64,000 bases of DNA. Origin: Polyodon spathula. Its lineage: Eukaryota; Chordata; Actinopteri; Acipenseriformes; Polyodontidae. The stretch lies in NCBI RefSeq assembly GCF_017654505.1, contig NC_054555.1, forward strand, positions 2,526,835 to 2,590,834, in the 5' to 3' direction. Positions 12,955-28,480 of this stretch are shown here, one piece after another. The notes beneath the pieces are model-generated. The model worked only from the letters and a program-made list of their open reading frames with translations, did no database searches and had not been told where the DNA came from. Position 1 is the stretch's first letter. Each line of letters starts with the position of its first letter. The position numbers and the translations under genes are program-made.

Positions 12955-14218
12955 TTTTATTTTTTTTGGTGGCTTTGAAAGTCTGTTCCTTTGTAAAGTC
13001 CAGACAGTTTCTCTACTGCATCCTGAAACCTGATTGTAAACTATAAACAAGCCCCTGCCACTGTGAGTCTTTCGCTAAGTATATGGAAAACTAGAAAACG
13101 GTATGTAATTCAGTTTGTTAATGTAACATTATTCAGCAGGCTTCATTTGACTTTATAATGAGTTCATTCTATAGAGTGATGCAAAACTTTTGGTCTGGAT
13201 CACATGGAAAAATTGCTATGCAGAAAGGGATTTTAGTATCCATGTAGGCAATACACAAGTGCAGTAGGAAAAAATAAAGCTGCCTTTTAAAGTTTTTATT
13301 CAAAGCTGGTGAAATTCACAGTATGGCTTTCAGAAGATTCATGAATATTGCTGTTTTTTGTGTGTAATGCATGCTAAGGCAGCAGGGGGGTACAATTACA
13401 AAGAGAAATGAAGACGAGCAATGGCTGTGTTTGTGGATGCTGTGTAAAAAATAATTAAGTACTTCAGTATGTGTCTCACCAAATTGCTGTTGAGACTATG
13501 TCATTAAGAGACTATAAAGGCCATGCAACCTATAGGACAGGACTGTAATTTTCAGCTTCACAGGGAGTTTCTTGTTTAGCAAACAAACAAATCTTGCTTT
13601 TTTTCCCATAAACAGTTTCAGTGTTACAATTTTAAAGCTCAGCCAACAAAACACATGATTTTGATTCACATTTGTTCAGTTTTTAATAGATGTATTCTAT
13701 ATTACTGTTTCTACCTTTTTCTTGAGTTGGTTTGGAGACGGTGTTATTGTTTGGCCATTTGTTCGATGAAATCATGCAGTTCTGTGATGTTTCACAAGGG
13801 TAAGAAAGTGGAGTTTGAATATGTACCTATGAACAGCCAATTCAATAGACACCAATACATTTTATCTACTGTTGTCTAATAGATCATTTTGACTTGCTGT
13901 GTTCTTATGAAACATTTGTTTAATTTAGGTTGTAAGGAGTTGATGACGTTATGCTTGATCTAAACAGAACAAAGAGGCATCCTTAATAGTTTCAATGAAA
14001 AATATTGTACTGCAAAGCAGTCTCGTTCCTCTCATTATCTTCAAGATAAATGAGAGGAAACGCTGACAACAGACCATAATAGAACCAATCAATATTGCAG
14101 AGGTTAAACAAAAACAGATTAATACCTCAAGGGGATAAAGCATCATTCCAATATTGACTCCAACAATAAATATATTTATGTCTGTCTTGATTGAAAAAAC
14201 AAGGTACATGTAATTTGG
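12954..14218. other. Non-coding stretch, no gene recognised
   Basis: No gene or clear repeat seen. The 74-codon open frame at 13655-13879 is rich in Phe, Cys and Tyr, as expected from AT-rich chance sequence. Confidence 0.5.
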
Positions 14219-14304
<86 letters not shown>

Positions 14305-14319
14305 TGTGCGTATGTGTGC
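14219..14319. repeat. (GT)n microsatellite
   Basis: About 40 GT units with a single GAG interruption near 14251 and a degenerate right end. It produces spurious Cys-Val and Thr-His open frames on both strands. Confidence 0.97.
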
Positions 14320-15896
14320 TAATGCATATAAATCTGTTAGTTTGTGTCTGCGTGCCCCAAAGCAGGGTGTCAATTTTTTCTGTGCTAATTGCTGCAGGAG
14401 CATACACAGTTTAGATCCAGGACTGTGAAACGAGCTGATAGTCTTAAATAGCCACAGACTTGAACTTGGGAAGTCTGGTGGAGAAACAGAAATGCTTTTC
14501 CAATGTAACTTTTTAAAATAATTTTATCGGGAGTTGTCTAACTGTTCAGAAACACTAGACTGCTGTTCTGTGCGATATTTTGTAATTAAGTCAGGCACCT
14601 CATTCATGCTTTACAACATGAGAAAAGCTAACACACTTTTAAAAAAATAAAAGGTGTTGTTAATACATGCTAAATTGCCCCTTCATCCAGTTTCCAGGAA
14701 AGCACCGCAGTATAAAACATAACTCCTTGATTTCTCAGTTTAATGGATGATCCTTCCTTGTTACATGGCAGGAGAACAGACTCTACAATTCCATATTGTT
14801 TAATGATGTAAGTTTACTGTGTGTACCATTTAGCATCACTGTCATTCTGGCAATACAGGTTGCTTAAACAACAGCGACTCAGAAACCTGCCAACAAATGA
14901 ATTATTAAATGCATTTTCTTACTTAAGTAACCCCTTGTTTAATTATCAAATACAGATGGTTTTATGCTTTCCTTACAAGCCTATTGCATTATCAATGCCC
15001 TTCCAGGTTTAAACATCAGGTTATAAAACATTAAGAAACCAGAATAACTCTATTGAGTAGTGCTTTAAATTATTAACATCACTACTAAGAGGTTGTTAAG
15101 TCATTACATTTGCTTTAATTAAGGTTTCTTTAAAAGTTGATGGACTATTGAATGAAAAACATGCACAGTTCTCCTCTGCTGAATACCAGGGATATTCCTT
15201 GTGGTTGTCAAGAAGAAAACAAACTTAGCTTAACAGGCTTGGTCAAAAGAATTGTCTCTAAGCTTTACTAAGAATAAAGAATTAAACCTAGCTTTCTTTT
15301 CAAGCAGGTAGAATAAAGAGCATTGGCAGGCTGCACAGTCCTGTATAACAGTCTAGAACGCAGACATCAGGAAGATAAACATCAATGAAATCAAAATGAT
15401 TTTAGAGGCCTGAAGGACAATTGCATTTCCCCAAATCTTTTTCAACAGCAGCAGACATCATCAATACCCCTCTGGATTGTACAAAGCTGCTAACCAAAGC
15501 TATATATCTGTCCTAGCTGGGTTTACTCAAATATTAGATCGCTGTAGCATTTGGAAAAGCTACAGTATACAGTTACTGTCACATTAAACAATGCCAGCAA
15601 TCCTATCTCTGTGAGCCAATCTTCTTAGACTTTCCTCTGCTTCATCTCTGGGAATGCATCAGTCTCTGTGCTCATATTCCAATCCTGGTGTAACCTCGCT
15701 GTTGACAGCTGCTGTGCTTTTCTTTTCTTTTCTTTCTTGTTTCTTTTTTTCTGCTACCACTTTTAGGTACAACACAAATATTGCAATAACACGTATCTCG
15801 TATTTTGGTAAATGCAGGTTAAGTGACTATTTGGTATTTATTTGTTCTACAGTAACCACAGTGATTGGTGCTTTCAAGAGAAGTAACTATATGCTT
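14320..15896. other. Non-coding stretch, no gene recognised
   Basis: No gene recognised. A CTTTT/CTTTC-rich run lies near 15718-15752. Open frames at 14821-15012 and 15654-15932 lack motifs. Confidence 0.5.
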
Positions 15897-16145
15897 GCTG
15901 GTGCCACAGGAAATAAGTTAGCTGGGAAATAAGTTAGCCTTTGCCTTTGCCTTTTTGAGCCTTTCTTTGCATGCGCGGATATTAAAACTTAAAGGCAAAG
16001 TTAAGCTGTCGCTATTTTCTATTATCTGTGAACTTTAATTCAGAACCTTGCCTTTAAGTTCTAGGATTCACGCATGGGTAGAAAGGCTCAAAAGGGGCAA
16101 TGCGAACTTATTTCGCAGCTAACTTACTTCCTGTGACACCGGTGC
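15897..16145. mobile_element. Foldback (MITE-like) element, about 250 bp
   Basis: The two ends form long imperfect inverted repeats. Left-arm words CACAGGAAATAAGTTAGCTG, TTTTTGAGCCTTTCTTTGCA and AAACTTAAAGGCAA are matched by reverse complements of right-arm words CAGCTAACTTACTTCCTGTG, AGAAAGGCTCAAAAGG and TTGCCTTTAAGTTC. The arms are about 95 bases each around a spacer of about 55 bases. There is a local duplication of AAATAAGTTAGC in the left arm. No coding capacity. The family is not known to me. Confidence 0.8.
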
Positions 16146-16890
16146 TAGATGATTCCACTTTGTGAGTATAATCCTTTTAGGGGAGGTTTGTGTGCAGATT
16201 CTAAGCAATAACAATGAGTTTTCTGCTGCTTTTCCATTAGAAAACAATGATCGGTGCACACACATAGTGCTCTATTTTATACAGGGCTCAATGTAAAACT
16301 CCACTTGCTCAGGCTTGCTCGTGGTAAAATAGGCTCTTCTTGTTTTGTGAAGAATGGTACAAAAGCAAGGCAGTGTGGAATATGACAAGCAGATGGACGA
16401 TTAGTGCACAGTGGCCCCATTTTTTTTTTAACCAGAGCCTATAGATGCAATAAAAATGAGGCCAGTGGAAATGTAGTTTTATTTCCTGGTTTAAGAGCAA
16501 ACCCTCCTTATTTGGATCAGTTGCATACTGTTGCGGAAAGGCAAATACTCAGCAATTCAATTCTTACAGCTGGGCTGATCTTCTGCCCTTGCCTCATTAA
16601 TTTGTCATAAAGCTGGAGGGAAATGCAATGAAGGGAACATCTTGATATGAAACACCTGCGGCAATGTTTGAAACAGTTAATTCAACAGGGCTCAATATTG
16701 TACATCAGAAATAGTTTGTAGTTTGTAATTTAATAAGATTCTCTCATCCTGTCTTGGCACTGAAGCATTGTTGGTAAATTTTTATTAACACTTATATTCC
16801 GATTTTTACCATCTGTCGTCTCGAGAGACCTGCACGTATAAGAACATAAATAAATTTATTCTTATTATTATAATATGTCCATATACAGTA
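16146..16890. other. Non-coding stretch, no gene recognised
   Basis: Overlapping open frames on both strands at 16309-16610, none with a known motif. No repeat recognised. Confidence 0.5.
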
Positions 16891-17008
<118 letters not shown>

Positions 17009-18458
17009 GTATATAGTAAGTTCATAGTGCTTACTAACACAGCACAGGCAACTAGAACTGAAGAGCAAAGCCACAAACAAAAAACCAACTGAAAACAAAA
17101 AATACAGTACTTCAGTAATGCTTGCAAACCTGAAATAAAGGGAAGGGAACAATGAAACAAGCTATGGAAATCGTATTTGAAGCTACTTACTGTTTAAGTG
17201 AACCATAGGGAAATGAATGGGCTATTTCTCTCATTGACGTGTAAGGTGCAGAGTGTTCTCATGGCAACATGTTACATGGGAACAAGTCAGAGAAGCAATT
17301 TTTAAGGATGGTGGTATTTTTGTATAGTGCTGAGAAAGTCCAATGATGAAAGACATGCCAAAGATAATGAAATGTGGCAAAGCAAACACGATCAAAAACA
17401 CTTTATTCCTGTTCTGCACACACTGTGTCTACAAATTGTCTACAATTTTACACCTACTGAGGCTGAAAAAACAAACAAACACAACACTTTTATGTAAATG
17501 ATCCGTTCCTCGCATGACTCTTTCATCTGTTATGCAAGAGAACATCCTTTTCATTAGGGGTGTCCTGAAGGGCCATCCCACTTCAGGTTTAACAGGTGAT
17601 ATAATTAACTACTCTGGATGCAGGTTTAAAATGGGTCAATTAAACAATTTAAAACAGGGCTGGAAAAAAGACCAGGAGTGGAAGGGCCCACTTTGGTCAC
17701 CCCTGCATTGCACGACCACAGTGGAAATCTCTGGTGTTATAGACTTGGTTCTGATTTGGCACCAAACCGATCCATAATCACTAGCATTTCCTCAGGCCAG
17801 GTCTTATTACTTAAGTGGGGACTCTGTTGTATGGTTTCCCAGCAATGAAAGAGGTGTTCACTGACCACAGCGAGATGGAAGAGGGTTGTAATAACGCTAA
17901 CCTTCAGTAACCACTGTTTTGCTCTCTTGCAGAAATGAATGCCACAGTTCTTTATGCCTTTAAGAATATACTAGTCTAAAGCTGAATCTCCCCTGTTTCA
18001 GGTAGCTAATTCAGCACATTGAGAGGTGTCTGAAAGTTATCAATTCAAATTAGTGAGTTCCTGACTTCCCAGCATAGCCCTGTACCTGATTAGTAGTGTT
18101 ATGACAGGTGTATCAAACCCTGTATAATTCACTGTCTCTCTCTGGACTGTTGTGTTTTGCCTTGAAAGCTGTATAGCCTGTGACTAAGGAGCTCTCAGAG
18201 AAGGGAAAGGGTGCCAAAGGAGCCTTGAGGGCTCAAGAAAGCCTGCTTATACTATATAAAATTGCAACCCCACAACATTTTAGAGTTTACATCAGCCCAA
18301 AGTGACTGCTTTTTTGTTTGTTTATTTTATGTTGTAGGGTCTTTTTGCAACACAATCCAAAATGAATGATGTCATAGGGTCACCCACTTTATTTCCACAT
18401 TAAAATAGATGTTTAAAAAATGACTTATTTTTATCATCCCATTTATAATTCAAAGGAC
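17009..18458. other. Non-coding; possible dispersed repeat near 17545-17710
   Basis: No gene. The stretch around 17630-17710 (words such as AGGGCTGGAAAAAAGACCAG and TTGGTCACCCCTGC) resembles a common vertebrate dispersed repeat I half-remember, whose copies end in CACCCCTGC. The family is not certain. The open frame 17514-17777 covers it. Confidence 0.35.
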
Positions 18459-18668
18459 AACACTTTACATTAAGTGTCTCTAAATGCTGTGTATTTACAC
18501 AATAGTTAGTGAACACATGTGTGCTTACATATAATTACAACGTTATTATGCATAGTTACAATGTACTTAATGTGTAAATCGTTTTGCATGGTATAACTCT
18601 AACCCTTTTCTGGTACTTACATATATTGTCCAAAAAGATTTACACGTTAAGTACATTGTAGCTATCTA
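18459..18668. mobile_element. Palindromic MITE family A, copy with both arms
   Basis: The left arm starts ACAACACTTTACATTAAGTG and continues through CTGTGTATTTACACAATAG, TGCTTACATATAATTACAA and TACTTAATGTGTAAATCG. A much shortened core, ACTCTAACCC, follows. The right arm (TACTTACATATATTGTCC, AAAAAGATTTACACGTTAAG) then starts and is truncated near 18668. The left arm is the reverse complement of the words seen at 10.5 and 52.5 kb. This is the copy that shows the family is a palindrome. Confidence 0.8.
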
Positions 18669-18707
18669 CAAAGATGTCCAATAATATTTACATAAGTACA
18701 TAATAAT

Positions 18708-18708
18708 C

Positions 18709-18775
<67 letters not shown>

Positions 18776-18790
18776 TAATAATAATAATAC
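18708..18790. repeat. (TAA)n microsatellite
   Basis: About 26 TAA units with one frame slip near 18773. It lies directly beyond the truncated right arm of the family A element. Confidence 0.96.
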
Positions 18791-19541
18791 AAAGATGAAT
18801 TAATTATTAATAGAACAAAAAGGTGTGTATTACAGATGATATAATAACTGTGCTTATAGGATGGATCCAAGTATCTAGTTGCTAATTGGTGGAGAATGAG
18901 TCCAGTCATTATAGCTTGTGATATATAGTGCTGTAGTTTAATTTCCTCAAAGGTGCAATGATATTAAAACAGAGTAGAAAATTAAGAGTGTTACAATACT
19001 GTTGTCATAAAACTCTGTAGCCTAAATGTGTTTCTCTGCCAAATGTACTGTAGCTAGAGCCATTACTTTGCAATCAGAGAAAATGTGTTGCAAAGTTGTC
19101 TGTACTGTCATTTAATGAGCAAAGGAGACAATAAGCATAACTGTGGGAAAAAAGAAAAGAAAATTCACAGTGGGTAGCAGATGTGGAAAAGCTTTGTCTT
19201 TTGAGAGAAACAAAACAACAGAAACTTGTGTTCACTGTTAATGTTACAAAGTAGTTTTATACATGGGAATTGCATTTGATTATTTTGTTCCAAAGACATG
19301 TCACTCTCATTGGATAGAGGCTTTATGAGTTTAGCAACACAGCTGCAATACAGTTTAAATCCTGTAGTCGTTTTGAATTGTAGTGCAATCACTCTTAGGA
19401 CAATAATGGAATGCGAGGACCACACATTATGCAATGGTATTTTAACAGGAACTGGACAAAATCACAAAGAAACACATGTGCTGTGCATCACAACAAAAGC
19501 TCTGTTAAGGTCTGCCACTGTTAGTCCATTAAATTAGACCC
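18791..19541. other. Non-coding stretch, no gene recognised
   Basis: Open frames at 19165-19434 (minus) and 19298-19537 (plus) overlap each other and lack motifs. Nothing else supported. The last five bases, 19537-19541 (GACCC), are the left target duplication of the LTR. Confidence 0.5.
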
Positions 19542-19618
19542 TGTGGCAGAGCAAAGCTCTGCCCTTTAAATTGGCAGGGATGGGGTTAACTTCCCCTGCC
19601 TGCCTGGGTTTATTATGT

Positions 19619-19690
19619 TCAGGTGGCTGGGGTTGATTAGTTGATTAGGTTGATTAACGATCAATCAGCGCCCAGCCACCTGATATAAAA
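19619..19690 (+). promoter_or_regulatory. LTR promoter: perfect 13-bp inverted repeat abutting a TATA box
   Basis: TCAGGTGGCTGGG at 19619-19631 is exactly complementary to CCCAGCCACCTGA at 19671-19683, which immediately precedes TATAAAA at 19684-19690. Both arms contain a CAGGTG/CACCTG E-box. Between them are three GTTGATTA words. The TATA call is from sequence and position in the LTR; binding by E-box proteins is inference. Confidence 0.6.
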
Positions 19691-19887
19691 GGAGGCCTCT
19701 GCTTCTCATTTGGAGAGAGGGAGCTGAGGAAGCAGGTTGGGTTTTTTGGGTTGTTTAGAAAGTTGAATCCAGTGAAGGCATTGCCCAGCCTGGAAACTGT
19801 TATTTTTGTAAGTTTTGCTTTTTATCTTTTTTGTGTTTAAATTGCTTTGTTTTGGCCCTTGTGCCCTTTCATTTTGTGTTTATTTAT

Positions 19888-19893
19888 AATAAA
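19888..19893 (+). terminator. LTR polyadenylation signal
   Basis: AATAAA about 200 bases after the TATA box and 62 bases before the LTR end, matching R/U5 layout. A T/GT-rich tract surrounds it. Confidence 0.7.
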
Positions 19894-19960
19894 ATAGTTA
19901 TTTTTTTGAACTGCAGTCTGTCTCTGGGCCTCTATCCACTCGCCAGCCTGCCACAGACCC

Positions 19961-21288
19961 CATTTTTCATTTTCTATTTTTACAATACCTGGGGGCTGAG
20001 CAAGCAGTAGAAGACTACTTAAGCACTGAATCAATGTAAGTTTCACATCATTGCATGTCATATTGACCGTCAGAGTGAAATACACTGCTGACCACCACAC
20101 CTCTTGATTTGTGAATATAAGACAGTTGTTTCTGTACTTTCCACACAAAGTGCTTGGAGATAATACATTCAACCTTTGAAGAGAGCAATGTGAGCAATGC
20201 TAATTCATTCTGCAAGATAATTGCCTCTGCACATTTGCATAATTTATGACAAAAATAACCATTAGGGACTTAAAATCTACCATCTCCATGCTCTCAAAGG
20301 ATACCAAACATGAAAATGAGTGGATTTGTTTTGTCGTTAGCATTGTTTCAATGGCACTTCTGTTTTCAAACTAGTGTGCTTTCCCCTTAAATGCAAGAAT
20401 GCAGAAAAGACACACCAGCCTTGGTAAGGTTCGAAGAAACAACCCATCCTTTGTGAATGTACAATATGTGCTGATGCATTCTGTGGAATGTACAGTACCC
20501 GTGTGGGATATCAAAGACAGCTTCATTTGTTTAGTTTATTTTCTAACAAGACCAGCATTTTGAACCACGCAGAGACTCTGAGGCTGACATAAACAAGTGC
20601 TTCAAACAAATTCAAAATAGGCATTACAATTACATTGTGATACTCATGAGAATAACTCAAAGGCAGATCACACTTGCTTCTAAACAATAGCATAGAGCAG
20701 GGTTTCTATTTACAAAAGTAAAGAAGTATTTACAAAACCTTACTTGGAAAGGGGGCAGGCACCTCTCCCTAATTGATAAAACAATTCCACTGCATCGGGT
20801 TTGAATCATTATAGTGATACACTAGCTGAAATGTTGACTTTTTCCAACTTAGTTTCTAATTTTCATTATGATATGTAAGCATTAGCACTCAGCACTAATC
20901 TTATGTAATATATACCTTGAGAAATGTGTATAATATCCAAATGGATGGAAAAACCTAGTTAGTGTTATTGTGCTTATAAAGAGGCTACGAGATGGCTAAG
21001 AAATGGAAAAGAGGTCGAAAGAGTCAGACAGTGTGGTGGAGATGTTAAATGGGAAGGTTCTTGGCCAATCAGAGCTCTCAGTTTGTCCTTGCCCTTGAAA
21101 TCTCTGGTGTCCACAAGCACACTATCAATTCATTGATTGCTGTCAAAACATATTGTTAGCAAACCAAGTTGCCTCTCAGCATTTCTGCTTATAGAAAACT
21201 CAGGCTATTATCAACATTCATCTTTTTTACCACTTCCACAACACCTGGAGTTGTTTAAACTAATGTATTTTCCAACAAAAATAATAAA

Positions 21289-21291
<3 letters not shown>
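19961..21291. other. Non-coding stretch, no gene recognised
   Basis: No gene. The minus-strand open frame 19837-20172 runs partly through the LTR and has no motif. Nothing else supported. Confidence 0.5.

Positions 21292-21362
<71 letters not shown>
21291..21362. repeat. (GT)n(GA)n compound microsatellite
   Basis: Six GT units then about 29 GA units. Confidence 0.97.
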
Positions 21363-26666
<5,304 letters not shown>

Positions 26667-26951
26667 GGTAACACTTTATATTACAGTGCTGCTTATTAAT
26701 GTTTTATAAATATTTTATAAATATAGATGCTTAATAACTAGGTTATAAAGTATTAATAAAGCATCATATATTATTTATAACCATGCAATAGCCATATACA
26801 GAATTATAGTTTTATAAAGGGGACGGTTTTTAGATCCCTATTCTACTTTGGGATTTTTAATCGTAATATAACATAATTATTACACATATATGATATATTT
26901 ATAAAACTGGTATACATCATTAATAAGCAGCACCTTAATATAAAGTGTTGT
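26667..26951. mobile_element. Long-TIR MITE family B, copy 1
   Basis: A palindromic non-coding element. Left end GGTAACACTTTATATTACAG and right end AATATAAAGTGTTGTC are near-complements; further in, GTGCTGCTTATTAATG pairs with CATTAATAAGCAGCAC. Inner words include TTAATAACTAGGTTATAAAG and TTATTTATAACCATGCAATA, shared with the 48.3 kb copy, as is a CTATTCTACTTTGGGA-like centre that reads in the opposite direction there. The target duplication is obscured by a T-run on the left. Confidence 0.88.
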
Positions 26952-28326
26952 CTTTTAAAGAATAAATAAATAAAACCTGTAAAATCAAAGCTGTAAAAAG
27001 TGATATGTTTCTTCCTCTGGATGGATTATGTTCATAGTAAAACATCCAGACATGAAATCACGGTATTCTTTCCTAGGTTTTCAACAGGTAACTGTATTTA
27101 GATGTAATCTGTCTCTTGCAGTATTTCAATGCATTATTTAAGCATGAATGTCGACACAGCTGTCATTACCTGCAAGATAATTACCACAGTCATGTTTACT
27201 GAGCAGCAGGCATGGGCACTTAATAAAAGACAAGATCAATTATACACTGGAAACCGAACAAATGTATTTTCAGTCCAGTCAACAGACCATTTAACTAGTC
27301 TACTGTACACAATTGCAGAGACAAAAGAAGCACATTAGTTTGGGGTATGGGACACCAGCAGCAGTGGTCACATAACAGCGGTTACATTTGTCAGTGTCCA
27401 ATTTTTTTTTTTTTTTTTTAATTATGGCCTGTCTCGTGAACAGTGACAGTAACTGGGTTTAAAACTGTATCAACAAACTCTAATTTGATTTCCAAAGCCA
27501 TATTAATCAGATCTGAGATGTTACATCTTCCAGCAAACAGCATGCTATTAGAAATAATGGTGTAAGACTTGCATCCTTAGGCAACACTATATTGCATTCA
27601 TTACATGCACCTTCAGTTCAGCAGCAATGTATGGTTAGCAGCAGAGTATGGTTATTAGGGTGGAATCTACTGTACATGGAAACACTTCAAAATGTATGGT
27701 AAAGCACAGTAAAATCACATTAAAAGCATGACCAAGCACAGACAAGCTTGGTAATTAAGACTAATAAGACTCATTAATGCTTTTCACCAGAGGGGTTACT
27801 TTTTTGTATGTGAAATTGTATTTGGTGCTCTGTTGTTCATTTTTCCCTGCTGTTAAAAAAATTAAATTGGACGATACAAAAAGAAAATTAAATAAAAACA
27901 GCATTTAATTCATAAAGCATAATGCATGTTGTTGCTAGAGTCTACCTATACCTTGCTGTATACAATCTTTAATATACAGGTTCATACTGAACTTTTGGTA
28001 GTTTCTAGGAGCCAGTGGCTGTATTTATTTTATAGATATTGTATTGTAAAGTGTCCTGAGATGCTCCGCACCAAGAGACACAAATCAAAGCGAATTGTAT
28101 GGTATTTGTATTATGGACTGTTCGATGTGTGTTCTGCCCACATGCTGCTCTGCAAAGGGTACACTCGGGTGGAATTGTCAGTCCACATGTAATTCGATTT
28201 GTTAAATAAAGTGATCAAATGCAGTGAATTGCTGTAGGAGGTAGCACGCAAGACTCTTCCTCCTGCAGGACATGAAGGACTATGTTTGCTAAAAATCTTT
28301 TAGTAAGACTTTACGATGAAATGTCA
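26952..28326. other. Non-coding stretch; possible LINE or SINE 3' end near 28040
   Basis: The minority word TATTGTAAAGTGTCCTGAGA at about 28041 resembles the TGTAAAGCGCCTTGAG ends of several fish retroposons and DNA elements, but too little is present to name it. Open frames 27129-27338 and 27926-28192 have no motifs. A T-run lies at 27402-27419. Confidence 0.35.
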
Positions 28327-28480
28327 GTAACACTTTAAGTGTTAACTACATAGTAATTACAGAGAAGACTGTGCAGTTACAATGCAATAAAATGTTTAAT
28401 TACAAATTGAAAAATGTGACAGTTGCTCGTTTTGTAAATACACTGTATTCGCGGATGTACTCATGTAGTCACTATGTGTA
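28327..28480 (+). mobile_element. Possible relative of MITE family A
   Basis: Starts GTAACACTTTAAGTGTTAAC and continues with ACATAGTAATTACAG and TGCAGTTACAATGCAAT, the same kind of terminal word and TTAC/GTAA-rich body as families A and B, and closest to the stretch at 58.46-58.63 kb. The right boundary is unclear and there is no telomere-like core. Confidence 0.4.

Larger units (their letters stand above)
19542..19955 (+). mobile_element. Solo LTR of an LTR retrotransposon, 414 bp
   Basis: The element starts TGTGGCAG and ends CTGCCACA, an inverted terminal repeat with the TG...CA ends of LTRs. It is flanked by a perfect 5-bp direct repeat, GACCC, at 19537-19541 and 19956-19960. Inside, a TATAAAA box lies at 19684-19690 and an AATAAA polyadenylation signal at 19888-19893, in the order expected of U3, R and U5, so it reads on the plus strand. 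There is no adjoining internal region or second LTR, so it is a solo LTR left by recombination between two LTRs. The 5-bp duplication fits Gypsy, BEL or Copia elements; the superfamily cannot be settled without the internal region. Confidence 0.9.

Noticed and set aside
12753..13046. 97-codon open frame with a poly-leucine segment, like a signal or membrane helix
   Set aside because: The leucines come from the TTC/CTT microsatellite; flanks carry no coding signal.
14176..14428. Open frames across the GT microsatellite on both strands
   Set aside because: Poly Cys-Val and Thr-His translations are created by the dinucleotide repeat.
27926..28192. 88-codon open frame
   Set aside because: Overlaps words like a retroposon 3' end (TGTAAAGTGTCCTGAG) and has no protein motif.
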